24,753 bases of DNA from a virus: the IMG/VR virus record IMGVR_UViG_3300010885_018063, positions 1 to 24,753 of that record. One strand, written 5' to 3'. Positions 1 to 5,889 of this stretch are shown piece after piece (the first letter of the stretch is position 1; each line of letters opens with the position of its first letter). A model generated the notes under the pieces. It did no database searches. It was not told the DNA's origin and was given only the letters and a program-made list of their open reading frames with translations. The translations under genes were made by a program, and so were the position numbers.

Positions 1-100
1 CTAAATCTGTTTTTTTACTAATCATATAGAACACTTCTGATGCGTGTGTTATTTGTGTTAGTAAAGCAAAACTTATTGTTACTAAAATAAATTTTTTCAT
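1..100 (-). CDS. N-terminus of a small secreted protein, cut by window edge
   Basis: An ATG on the minus strand at 98-100 opens a frame that stays open to base 1, giving 33 residues. They begin MKKFILVTISFALLTQITHA, a textbook Sec signal peptide: basic n-region (KK), hydrophobic core, polar c-region and an A-x-A-like T-H-A before a probable cleavage site, followed by SEVFYM. The mature protein lies mostly outside the window, so no function can be given. It is the last gene seen on the leftward arm and is separated from its upstream neighbour by a terminator, so it may have its own promoter. None matching the TAnnTTTG box is visible. Confidence 0.6.
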   Translation of the reverse strand, partial: MKKFILVTISFALLTQITHASEVFYMISKKTDL

Positions 101-159
101 AATCTTATTTGTTTTTAAATGTCAAGTTTTTTCAATCATTTACCTGACATATTGTTATT

Positions 160-183
160 AAAAAATGACGCACTTTCACGTCA
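160..183 (-). terminator. Intrinsic terminator of the leftward operon
   Basis: Read on the minus strand, TGACG pairs with CGTCA around an 8-nt loop and is followed at once by six T (plus-strand A at 160-165). The stem is only 5 bp, but the position after the last gene of the overlapping leftward chain fits a terminator. Confidence 0.45.
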
Positions 184-214
184 GTCAGTCTTATTGTAAT
201 TTCAGTGCTATGAG

Positions 215-306
215 AAGAGTGCAAACTCTTGAGTGGAGACTGAATTGACCGATGGCATTACAACGTCCTACATTACCGACAAGTAAGGATTTACATTCCT
301 CCACTC
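215..306. ncRNA. Candidate structured RNA or trailer, unclassified
   Basis: On the plus strand AAGAGT (215-220) and ACTCTT (225-230) form a 6-bp hairpin with a GCAA tetraloop of the GNRA type. Directly after it GAGTGGAG (231-238) pairs perfectly with CTCCACTC (299-306), and a T run follows at 307-310. A small hairpin (GTAA/TTAC, 283-294) lies inside. The ACTCTT sequence recurs at 303-308, so alternative pairings exist. The 76-nt closed unit is tRNA-sized, but no T-loop or D-arm fits, so it is not called a tRNA. The coding strand of the RNA is unknown: the GNRA loop and U-tract favour plus, the surrounding genes favour minus. Confidence 0.3.
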
Positions 307-309
307 TTT

Positions 310-534
310 TTAAATTATTATTTCTTTAAATTCTTCGTATAACTCTATTTTCTTTCTTGAATAGCGTTTTGCTAGTGCATCTAATAACACCTCATTATCA
401 TAATCTTCATACCCATCTCTTTCCGCATTGACTATAGGTGTAATTACTTCTACAATATCCTCCTCTGTAAGTTCTGTTTGTAGATAAAAATCTTCTTCCT
501 TGTACGCTGTAGTACTTACTCTAAATATATTCAT
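310..534 (-). CDS. Hypothetical acidic protein, 74 aa
   Basis: I do not recognise this protein. It is acidic (many E and D), has no signal peptide or membrane segment, and should be a small soluble alpha/beta protein. Its ATG overlaps the stop of the 57-aa gene upstream as ATGA (531-534), which implies translational coupling and supports this start. It is the last gene of the overlapping leftward chain before the terminator at 160-183. Confidence 0.65.
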   Translation of the reverse strand: MNIFRVSTTAYKEEDFYLQTELTEEDIVEVITPIVNAERDGYEDYDNEVLLDALAKRYSRKKIELYEEFKEIII

Positions 535-704
535 AATAAGTTTAATATAAATTTAATTTTACTTTTTTTGTTGGGGTTGGATGATAGTTGGTTTACGTTA
601 GCCCATCCACTATTCCACTCGAATTTATACTTACCTTTCCACACGATTTTTCGTAGGAATTTTCCGTATTCATTTACTATATAAATATAATCATTTAATT
701 CCAT
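531..704 (-). CDS. Hypothetical basic protein, 57 aa
   Basis: A 57-codon frame starts at ATG 702-704 and stops with TGA at 531-533. The start lies 14 bases inside the end of the upstream gene, and the stop overlaps the next start as ATGA. That tight fit on both sides is the main evidence that it is real. The protein has four tryptophans in its middle (VWKGKYKFEWNSGWANVNQL) and a lysine-rich tail. I recognise no family. Confidence 0.6.
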   Translation of the reverse strand: MELNDYIYIVNEYGKFLRKIVWKGKYKFEWNSGWANVNQLSSNPNKKSKIKFILNLL

Positions 705-915
705 AAGTTTTGAAATAAAAGTTAATTTGTCCTACCTCAATTCCAATATCTCTACCTTCTTCGAGTGTTAAGTTTAAGTCCTCAAAGTCCTCGATTAAAC
801 CTTCGGTATCATCATCATATAATACATACAATTCAAATACTCCACTTGATAATATCTCCTTGGCTTTATGTGTTACAATTTTCCACACGAAATTATCTTT
901 TGTTACTTTTATCAT
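691..915 (-). CDS. Hypothetical acidic protein, 74 aa
   Basis: This is a soluble protein with an acidic centre (LYDDDTEGLIEDFEDL) and alternating hydrophobic residues suggesting beta strands. It overlaps the upstream gene by 23 bases and the downstream gene by 14, the same packing as its neighbours. No family is recognised. Confidence 0.6.
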   Translation of the reverse strand: MIKVTKDNFVWKIVTHKAKEILSSGVFELYVLYDDDTEGLIEDFEDLNLTLEEGRDIGIEVGQINFYFKTYGIK

Positions 916-1075
916 AATCTTTTTTATTAGTTGTTAATTTATTTCTATCAATCTCCGGAAAGTCCCACACATACATATAAAATACTTTATCAATCGCCTC
1001 ATAAGGACTGAAAGCCGTTATCGTGCATACATAATTGTTATCGTAAAACACTTGGTATGGTTTCTTTGTTTCCAT
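893..1075 (-). CDS. Hypothetical protein, 60 aa
   Basis: A small protein beginning METKKPYQVFYDNNYVCTI and ending in a basic tail. The pattern YQVFYDNNYVCTITAFSPYEAIDKVF resembles the short beta-beta-alpha phage proteins that handle 'x-A-x-x-A-I-x-K-V' helices, but I cannot assign a family. Its ATG (1073-1075) shares one base with the stop of the upstream gene (TAATG type), so it is probably translated by reinitiation. Confidence 0.55.
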   Translation of the reverse strand: METKKPYQVFYDNNYVCTITAFSPYEAIDKVFYMYVWDFPEIDRNKLTTNKKDYDKSNKR

Positions 1076-1434
1076 TATAATTCGGCTTCAAAGTTACAAT
1101 CTCCATTTTCCAAAACACAATCACGTATTTGTATTCCAATACCTAAGTCGGCATAATCTCGCAATTCATTTTCAGTAATACCTAACGCCACTAAGTCGTC
1201 ATTACTATACCCACCTTTTTCTTTAAAAAAGTTATCAATGATTTCCTTTTTGTCGCCTAATGTTTCTTCAATGGCTTGAATTTCATTCTCAATTTCTTCC
1301 AAATGGTCTTCATTAAAATGATAATTAATGTAGCTTGGCTCTGTTTCTTCACCACCAAATCTACTTGCTGCATCACTTGGCTGTAAGGCAAACCAAAACT
1401 TTCCTTCGATGTCTCCTTGATAATATCTACCCAT
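1075..1434 (-). CDS. Hypothetical acidic protein, 119 aa
   Basis: The protein begins MGRYYQGDIEGKFWFALQPSDAA and then has a long charged helix (residues about 43-70, rich in E, likely coiled coil) before a second helical part with the pattern DLVALGITENELRDYADLG. Starts of the form 'RYYxGDIEGKFWFxxQ' recur in phage proteins of unknown role, but I attach no function. It overlaps its downstream neighbour by one base. Confidence 0.65.
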   Translation of the reverse strand: MGRYYQGDIEGKFWFALQPSDAASRFGGEETEPSYINYHFNEDHLEEIENEIQAIEETLGDKKEIIDNFFKEKGGYSNDDLVALGITENELRDYADLGIGIQIRDCVLENGDCNFEAEL

Positions 1435-1436
1435 AA

Positions 1437-1598
1437 CTAATTGATTTTTAAGTGTTTAATAAATATTTCCGTGTTTTCTTCGAATGTTAATAGGTTCTGA
1501 TAATGCTCTTCAAAGCACATCAATTCGTAGTCTGAATAGTCTGACGAGTTGAGCATATCTGATACCCAATCCTCGAAGTAATAAATTTTTTCTGTCAT
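1437..1598 (-). CDS. Hypothetical acidic protein, 53 aa
   Basis: The frame can be extended to 1619, but the start at 1596-1598 (MTEKIYYFEDW) is preferred because it overlaps the stop of the 48-codon gene upstream as ATGA, as elsewhere in this chain. The protein is acidic and helical, without signal or membrane segment. No family is recognised. Confidence 0.6.
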   Translation of the reverse strand: MTEKIYYFEDWVSDMLNSSDYSDYELMCFEEHYQNLLTFEENTEIFIKHLKIN

Positions 1599-1741
1599 TG
1601 TTTTAGTTTTTTGTACCACACGATGAAGTTATCTCCACACTCGTTGGCTAATCGTTTGCATAGTTTCTTTGCTCTGTAAAGGGAAGAGGTGCTTGTTAGC
1701 ACCTCGTTGTTATCCCAATAGTTTAAATAGATTGTGTACAT
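1595..1741 (-). CDS. Hypothetical basic protein, 48 aa
   Basis: A 48-codon frame starts at 1739-1741 (MYTIYLNYWDNNEVLTSTSS) and ends with TGA at 1595-1597, overlapping the next start. It contains a basic helix (YRAKKLCKRLANEC). The 4-base overlap downstream and the 19-base overlap upstream match the local gene packing. The pattern of a strand, a helix 'S-L-x-x-A-K-x-L-C' and a strand suggests a tiny beta-alpha-beta protein. The function is unknown. Confidence 0.55.
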   Translation of the reverse strand: MYTIYLNYWDNNEVLTSTSSLYRAKKLCKRLANECGDNFIVWYKKLKQ

Positions 1742-1881
1742 TCTTTCTTTTCTTTATTTTTACGTAAGTCAATACTATTATTATAAACAATCTGATATGC
1801 TTTGTTCATACGTTTATTGTCGGCTAAGTGAATGTTTTTAATCTTTAAAATCCATTCATAAAATTTTGTTACGTCTTCCAT
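1723..1881 (-). CDS. Hypothetical basic protein, 52 aa
   Basis: The frame runs from ATG at 1879-1881 to TAA at 1723-1725, beginning MEDVTKFYEWILKIKNIHLA. It is lysine and asparagine rich and probably a single helical unit. It begins 12 bases after the stop of the glutamine amidotransferase gene, so it is probably in the same transcript. No family is recognised. Confidence 0.5.
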   Translation of the reverse strand: MEDVTKFYEWILKIKNIHLADNKRMNKAYQIVYNNSIDLRKNKEKKECTQSI

Positions 1882-1893
1882 AAGATGATTGTT

Positions 1894-2757
1894 TTAAATT
1901 GTGTTACCTGTTGATATTAAAATATATAATTCCTTGATGTCATCTACATTGTTCAGCGCCATATATGTTTCTAAGTCGTTGAATGATGCATCGTCATTCG
2001 GGTCTAATCCGTATATGTCGCACAAGTAATCGTACATATCCCACTCGTCTAAGTCTAATAGGTCTGCATCAGGTACTTCATCCCACTCGTCAATCTTATT
2101 GTAGTCGAATGAATACGTTGTCTTGTCGTAAACTTTAGTATCTGACTTGTTACCATTAACATCAGCAGTCTTGGTAGCAGGTTTGGTATATACTTTCTGA
2201 TTGCCATAATACTTGAAGTCATTGTATTGCTTGTATGAGTCATTTGAGTACCAATTACCACTTGACCACTTACCTAACTCCTCGTTGATAATAGTGTACT
2301 TATCCTTACTATCTAAGAAGATTAACTTACTATACCCTATGTATTCTGATATGAAGAACTTACTCATCTCACACGTAAGGAAGTTATGCTTATACTTCTT
2401 AAGCATATCATTGAACTCGTAGGTATCAGAGAATGTCTTGTTGCCCAATCCCTTGATGACACCATTGTGTACGAACCCTAAGTCATCATTGACAAGGAAT
2501 GGGTGTAGGTTATGCTCTCCATTGTACCCACTCGTAGCGATACGAAAGTGTAGTACGATATTGCCAATAGACTTGTCATCACGTAACTCGTTATACTTCT
2601 CAAGGTACTCATCATAGTCATACGACTTGAATACATTTAACTTGCCATCTTTGTTCCATAACAACCCCGAACCCATATCGTTGTTATCCCAAGAGTTTTG
2701 AACTTGACTTTTAGGTAGTCTTCCACCTTTCTTTGTATTTAATATTGCTAAACACAT
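1894..2757 (-). CDS. Class II (Ntn-hydrolase) glutamine amidotransferase
   Basis: The protein (287 aa) begins MCLAIL, so removal of Met1 would expose Cys2 as the N-terminal nucleophile of class II glutaminases. Further family signatures are HFRIATSG (Arg72, Thr75), HP at 85-86, and FVHNGVI at 95-101, whose Asn98-Gly99 match the oxyanion-hole pair in GlmS/PurF-type enzymes. Such domains release ammonia from glutamine for a partner enzyme. The N-terminal 150 residues form this domain. The rest, rich in Y, D, N and K, is unlike known partners and carries no synthase domain, so the acceptor step must lie elsewhere. The likely partner is the amidoligase gene 5 bases upstream. GC is visibly higher than in the virion genes (42% in one 60-base line sampled against 22% in one). 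Confidence 0.85.
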   Translation of the reverse strand: MCLAILNTKKGGRLPKSQVQNSWDNNDMGSGLLWNKDGKLNVFKSYDYDEYLEKYNELRDDKSIGNIVLHFRIATSGYNGEHNLHPFLVNDDLGFVHNGVIKGLGNKTFSDTYEFNDMLKKYKHNFLTCEMSKFFISEYIGYSKLIFLDSKDKYTIINEELGKWSSGNWYSNDSYKQYNDFKYYGNQKVYTKPATKTADVNGNKSDTKVYDKTTYSFDYNKIDEWDEVPDADLLDLDEWDMYDYLCDIYGLDPNDDASFNDLETYMALNNVDDIKELYILISTGNTI

Positions 2758-2762
2758 AATTA

Positions 2763-3974
2763 TTATTTTTTATCGTTAATGTTTAATCCTTCAAATTTTA
2801 TTGTGAAATCTATGAACCTCTGCTTAAGTATCAATAACTTCTCATCAGAGTATGTTTGCTTAAGTAACTTAGTGAACTTGGTATCTACGTTGTAGTATGC
2901 CCGAATGATGTCGTCAGTAGGGTTCTGCAAAATCATCATAAGTAACTTTGTTCGCCACTTGAGTGTAGTGATATTAGGTACTGCACTGATGATACGGAAC
3001 TCAACCCTATCGTGATGTATCTTGATAGCTTGGTACTTCTCGTTATCTTCCTCGAGGTCTCTGTTACTCTTACCTTTGGAATAGTTCTTGTCAACTCTAC
3101 CATAGTACAAGGCGTAGAATAGTGGGGTATATCCCTTGAGCTTGTCGAATAGCTGATTGCCATTCAATCCCTTCTCTGATAAGTGTATATGACCACCACA
3201 TCTCGGGGATATTTTTGCATTGATATGCCTAACGAGTACCTCATTACTTTCGATATGCTCAAAGATTTTATCAATGTTGAACTCGAATGTAGGACTGATT
3301 AACTCATAGCCACAGTCATCACTAAGACTGCCATCTCTTTCCTTACGCCACTTGTAGTCGGTCTCTTCCTCGAAGTCTTGGATGTTGATGCTTTCTAATA
3401 CATCTTCATCTTCTTTCTCAATCTCGTACCCTATACGATACTTGGACTTACCATCGAAGGTCTTGGATTGGTAGCTACCATTGTGATAACCTCTGACGTA
3501 TTCTTCTTTCTCGTCAGGTGGGTATGAGTACCAACCATCGCCATCGTGGTAGTACGCATCGTCTTCGTTCCATATCTCGCCCTCGTCTTGAACATACACA
3601 AGATTGTGATACTCTAACGCATCGCTGTCGTAGTAGTCGCCACGATAAAAATGTAAGTCAGAATTACTCTCTGCCCACCTACGACTATATGCGGTCTCAT
3701 TTCTATGCTCATACACAGTAACCGAATCCTCATCGCTGAACCAATCATCTTCTCCGTTGCAATAGAAAGCATTACCTCTTTCTAATACATTTCCGTAATA
3801 GTCTTGAACGTACTCATCTCCACCATAGAAACGATTGCCACTCTTAAACCAATCCCCATTATCAAAATCATCAATGGTAATTAAACCCTCTTTGATACTT
3901 TCAAGCGCATACTCTATGCGCTCTCTGTTGTCATCTAATACTCTGTAAAGCATTCTTAATTCTGATAATCTCAT
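2763..3974 (-). CDS. Putative amidoligase (glutamine-synthetase fold, Amidoligase_2-like)
   Basis: The 403-aa protein has a C-terminal half with the marks of the Amidoligase_2 family: YRIGYEIEKED (about residue 180), RDGSL followed by GYELISPTF (about 215-230), RCGGHIHLS (about 260) and RVEFRI (about 330). In this family these acidic and histidine residues bind ATP and metal for forming an amide or isopeptide bond. The substrate is not known. The N-terminal 170 residues are a chain of short aromatic, acidic beta-hairpin repeats (for example FYCNGEDDW, YYDSDALEYHN, IWNEDDAYYHD) that may bind the target. It adjoins the class II glutaminase gene, a pairing known for amidoligases. GC is high (50% in one line), with C- and G-ending codons. 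The start overlaps the 39-aa gene as ATGA. Confidence 0.8.
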   Translation of the reverse strand: MRLSELRMLYRVLDDNRERIEYALESIKEGLITIDDFDNGDWFKSGNRFYGGDEYVQDYYGNVLERGNAFYCNGEDDWFSDEDSVTVYEHRNETAYSRRWAESNSDLHFYRGDYYDSDALEYHNLVYVQDEGEIWNEDDAYYHDGDGWYSYPPDEKEEYVRGYHNGSYQSKTFDGKSKYRIGYEIEKEDEDVLESINIQDFEEETDYKWRKERDGSLSDDCGYELISPTFEFNIDKIFEHIESNEVLVRHINAKISPRCGGHIHLSEKGLNGNQLFDKLKGYTPLFYALYYGRVDKNYSKGKSNRDLEEDNEKYQAIKIHHDRVEFRIISAVPNITTLKWRTKLLMMILQNPTDDIIRAYYNVDTKFTKLLKQTYSDEKLLILKQRFIDFTIKFEGLNINDKK

Positions 3975-4090
3975 CTTACTATTGATTTAATATTGATTAA
4001 TATTATTGCTACTATTCCAATGCACATTACAGCATTGTCCACCGTTAATAACGTGATTGACGCCAATGCGAAATTGATTGTATTTCTCAT
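3971..4090 (-). CDS. Small membrane protein, 39 aa
   Basis: The frame runs from ATG 4088-4090 to TGA 3971-3973. The sequence is MRNTINFALASITLLTVDNA followed by VMCIGIVAIILINIK and a short basic end. It has hydrophobic stretches at about residues 6-16 and 20-33, so one or two membrane passes or a reentrant hairpin. Its stop overlaps the amidoligase start as ATGA and its start is 1 base past the upstream stop, which supports expression in this operon. A role as membrane anchor or partner of the amidoligase is only a guess. Confidence 0.55.
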   Translation of the reverse strand: MRNTINFALASITLLTVDNAVMCIGIVAIILINIKSIVR

Positions 4091-4091
4091 C

Positions 4092-4274
4092 TTAATTGGT
4101 TTTAAAAATTAAACGCTCTGTTATTTTCCTTTGTAATATTCTCTTTGCGTCTTGGTATGCAACTTCGTGCAATACCATTACAGCTTTAATCGCTTTTGAA
4201 TATGAATTAATTTCATTTTCAATTTGTTGAATTACATTATCAACATTTACTTTTGTTTGAATGCGTGCTCTCAT
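4092..4274 (-). CDS. Hypothetical basic helical protein, 60 aa
   Basis: The first gene of the amidoligase operon. The protein (MRARIQTKVNVDNVIQQIEN...) is almost entirely helical, with charged and hydrophobic residues alternating as in a small coiled coil, and is basic at the C-terminus. No family is recognised. Its start lies 36 bases downstream of the tRNA-like element on the same strand, so the two are probably in one transcript. Confidence 0.55.
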   Translation of the reverse strand: MRARIQTKVNVDNVIQQIENEINSYSKAIKAVMVLHEVAYQDAKRILQRKITERLIFKTN

Positions 4275-4310
4275 TTGATTTGATTTTAATTGCCACTTTA
4301 TTATGGTTGT

Positions 4311-4356
4311 GCATAGTAGAGAATCGAACTCTATAAATCATTTCCAATGACTATGC
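4311..4356 (-). ncRNA. tRNA-like element without a D-arm
   Basis: On the minus strand GCATAG (4356-4351) pairs with CTATGC (4316-4311) as a 6-bp acceptor-like stem. The 3' strand follows without any gap a perfect T-arm: stem TAGAG/CTCTA (including the G53-C61 pair) and loop TTCGATT, which fits the T-loop consensus TTCRANY. Between them is one hairpin TCATT-GGA-AATGA. It can also be drawn as an anticodon arm with the 7-nt loop TTGGAAA, which would place U33, anticodon GGA (Ser) and A37. There is no D-arm and no CCA. At 46 nt it is far too short for a normal tRNA. It may be a decayed tRNA, a processing signal in the leader of the operon, or a tRNA mimic. Confidence 0.45.
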
Positions 4357-4426
4357 TATTTAATCCACCTTATTTTTATAGAATTTCGCTATAAGTTTTA
4401 AGGAACTCATTTATTTAGTTATATAT

Positions 4427-4454
4427 AAAAAATCCACATCTATTATTGACGTGG
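4427..4454 (-). terminator. Intrinsic terminator, minus strand
   Basis: On the minus strand CCACGTC (4454-4448) pairs with GATGTGG (4440-4434), 7 bp with one G-U pair, around a 7-nt loop, followed by ATTTTTT. It lies between the 131-aa gene with its long trailer and the amidoligase operon, so these are probably separate transcripts. Confidence 0.6.
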
Positions 4455-4751
4455 CTTGGTTGGTTTATCTTTTTACTATCTTTTGTTTTTTCAATACCTA
4501 TTCAATAACCTATATAATTTTGCGCACCAACATTGATAGTCGTTAGTGTATAGGAATGCTTCGCCTTAATTGAACGGTTTGCGCCTTTGGTTTTACCACG
4601 TGCCTACGCAATAGCCTAAAAAGTTAAATTAGCTGATATGTCAATACAATACTTTTTTAAGGTATTGGATTGAAATTTTTGTCAATATGTCAAAGAGTTT
4701 CTATTTTCTACCACACTACAACTATTATTGTATGGTTTTATAGTACTTTAG

Positions 4752-4812
4752 AGCTACTATATAGGCTAATTTTTTGAAGCCCGAAAATATATAATATTGC
4801 AAATTAGTAGCT
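4752..4812. repeat. Long inverted repeat, possible structured RNA
   Basis: AGCTACTA (4752-4759) is the exact reverse complement of TAGTAGCT (4805-4812). Pairing continues inward as CTAATTT (4766-4772) with AAATTAG (4801-4807), giving two mutually exclusive or bulged stems. A smaller GGCT/AGCC hairpin (4764-4781) lies inside. The alternatives resemble a switchable RNA structure, but there is no family match. Confidence 0.35.
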
Positions 4813-4902
4813 ATACAATAGCCTTAAGCCTCTTCGGTACGTCAAACCTTTGCAATTAAAGAGGAACGACTTTTAAGGATAAAGCCGCAAACCTTTAGTT
4901 AA

Positions 4903-5298
4903 TTAATCAATTATTGATAAAATAGCGTTTTCGACATCCGCATAATCAATAACTTTAATGGCTCTTTGAAGTTCTGTAACAGCTAAATTAACACGCTTAG
5001 CAAATCGGCTCATACTTTTTGCCGTCTTATTAAATTTTAATTTGTCCTGAATAGCTCGGGAACACAAACCAACATTTAAAAGCGTTTCGTTTTCGTTACT
5101 TACTTTAAACAATACAGGCTCGCTAGTTTTAAAAAGTCTTAAATTAGCTTTTCTGTAATTGTTTTGAAGCGTGAATAATTCATTTATAGCCGTTCCAATT
5201 ATAAGGCTATTTTTTGCATCAACATTTAGGTTAAATTTAGTTACTACAGTAACCCCGTTTTTTTGAAAAAATTCGATTGTCAATTCTTTAGTTTTCAT
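4903..5298 (-). CDS. Hypothetical protein, 131 aa, first leftward gene from control region
   Basis: I do not recognise this protein. It starts MKTKELTIEFFQKNGVTVVT, with beta-strand-like alternation up to residue about 35. Then comes a helical, basic middle and C-terminus (KLKFNKTAKSMSRFAKRVNL, then two more helices ending SIID). The basic helical part could bind nucleic acid. It is the gene directly behind the strongest minus-strand promoter in the window (5366-5395) and its TTACAA half-sites, so it is probably early and possibly autoregulated. That is inference from position only. Confidence 0.6.
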   Translation of the reverse strand: MKTKELTIEFFQKNGVTVVTKFNLNVDAKNSLIIGTAINELFTLQNNYRKANLRLFKTSEPVLFKVSNENETLLNVGLCSRAIQDKLKFNKTAKSMSRFAKRVNLAVTELQRAIKVIDYADVENAILSIID

Positions 5299-5340
5299 AG
5301 CGTTTTATATTTATTTGTTTATCGGTATTATTACCTAAAA

Positions 5341-5379
5341 TTACAATTCGTTTGTAATTCTTTTACAAATATATTACAA
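5341..5379. promoter_or_regulatory. Operator candidate: four TTACAA/TTGTAA half-sites
   Basis: TTACAA at 5341-5346, TTGTAA at 5353-5358, TTACAA at 5363-5368 and TTACAA at 5374-5379 are spaced 10-12 bp apart, close to one helical turn. The first two form a perfect 8-bp inverted repeat (AATTACAA/TTGTAATT, 5339-5359). They cover the -7 box and expected start of the leftward promoter, the usual place for a repressor. Confidence 0.45.
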
Positions 5380-5395
5380 TTATATTAATAAACAA
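5366..5395 (-). promoter_or_regulatory. Leftward promoter of the 131-aa gene
   Basis: On the minus strand a TTG (5395-5393) is followed after 19 bp by TATATTTG (5373-5366). This is the Bacteroidota pattern TTG-N17-23-TAnnTTTG. Transcription would start near 5359, about 60 bases before the ATG at 5298. Confidence 0.65.
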
Positions 5396-5465
5396 TACTT
5401 TTTTTATTTTTTTTTAAAAGTATTTTTTAAGTTGTTGAAAATCAAATTGTTATGGATAGAAAAAA

Positions 5466-5602
5466 ACGTAATTTATAAGCTTTCTAAATAATGAGGGAGA
5501 GGGAAAGCCCCCTATTTTATAGCCTTAGCCCTTATAAACATTGAGTTTTTTAAGTTTTTATGCGTGAAAAAATTTACGTTATTTATAATGTTTCTAAATA
5601 AT
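5466..5602 (+). repeat. 27-bp imperfect direct repeat, two copies
   Basis: The segments 5466-5492 and 5576-5602 match at 24 of 27 positions; both start ACGT, then (A/T)ATTTATAA, and end TTTCTAAATAAT. They are 110 bp apart in the divergent control region. The role is unknown; iteron or regulator sites are possible. Confidence 0.5.
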
Positions 5603-5658
5603 ATATCTGTTTGTAAACGTTTGTTGTCGTTTGTTGTCGGCTAAGAGCGTCGATATTT

Positions 5659-5750
5659 CGGGGCGTGGTGCAACCAATGAACGGGGCGTGGTGCAACCAA
5701 TGAACGGGGCGTGGTGCAACCAATGAACGGGGCAAAGGTGCAACCAATAG
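5659..5750 (+). repeat. GC-rich tandem array of 23-bp repeats
   Basis: Three identical 23-bp units (5659-5681, 5682-5704, 5705-5727), beginning CGGGGCGTGG and ending AACCAATGAA, are followed by a fourth with several changes (5728-5750) and more decayed GC-rich copies. Each exact unit contains the dyad TGGT-GCA-ACCA. The 23-bp period is not a multiple of three and the array has no start on the plus strand, so it is not coding. Iterons for a replication protein, or operators for an oligomeric regulator, are the main possibilities. Confidence 0.75.
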
Positions 5751-5889
5751 AGAGAGGCGGGGGCGGGTGCAATAGATTGAGACGGGGACAGGGACAAAGT
5801 CCGCAACCAAAAAGCCAAAAAATCGGGGCGAACTTTTTTAAATGAAGACCCACCCCCCAAAAATAATATCGACTTTCGGTTAGGGTCAG

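Larger units (their letters stand above)
101..309. other. Intergenic stretch with terminator and structured element
   Basis: There is no open frame of more than about 16 codons on the minus strand between the two flanking leftward genes. The stretch contains a minus-strand terminator (160-183) and a cluster of inverted repeats (215-306), both listed separately. Confidence 0.5.
4275..4902 (-). other. Long region without genes: tRNA-like element, terminator, structured RNA
   Basis: No plausible frame was found on either strand. Contents, read on the minus strand from right to left: a long inverted repeat (4752-4812); two direct copies of TTGACATAT (plus-strand ATATGTCAA at 4636-4644 and 4685-4693); a CAATAC/GTATTG hairpin (4647-4667); a repeated CAATAGCCT (near 4610 and 4817); a terminator (4427-4454); a small hairpin TATAG/CTATA (about 4378-4394); and the tRNA-like element (4311-4356). 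This could be a long 3' trailer of the 131-aa gene, a separate non-coding RNA, or a replication element. Confidence 0.5.

Noticed and set aside
231-306. tRNA gene
   Set aside because: Size and closing stem fit, but on neither strand do a T-loop, an anticodon arm or a D-arm fall in the required places.
3518-3721. Plus-strand frame of 67 codons opposite the amidoligase
   Set aside because: A shadow of the amidoligase codons; the product is Arg/His-rich and unordered, and the amidoligase frame carries clear family motifs.
4311-4356. Phage attachment site overlapping a host tRNA 3' end
   Set aside because: The 5' acceptor strand is present too, so it is not just a tRNA tail, and no integrase is found in the window.
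5659-5750. CRISPR array
   Set aside because: The 23-bp units are directly adjacent with no spacers, and no cas gene is present.
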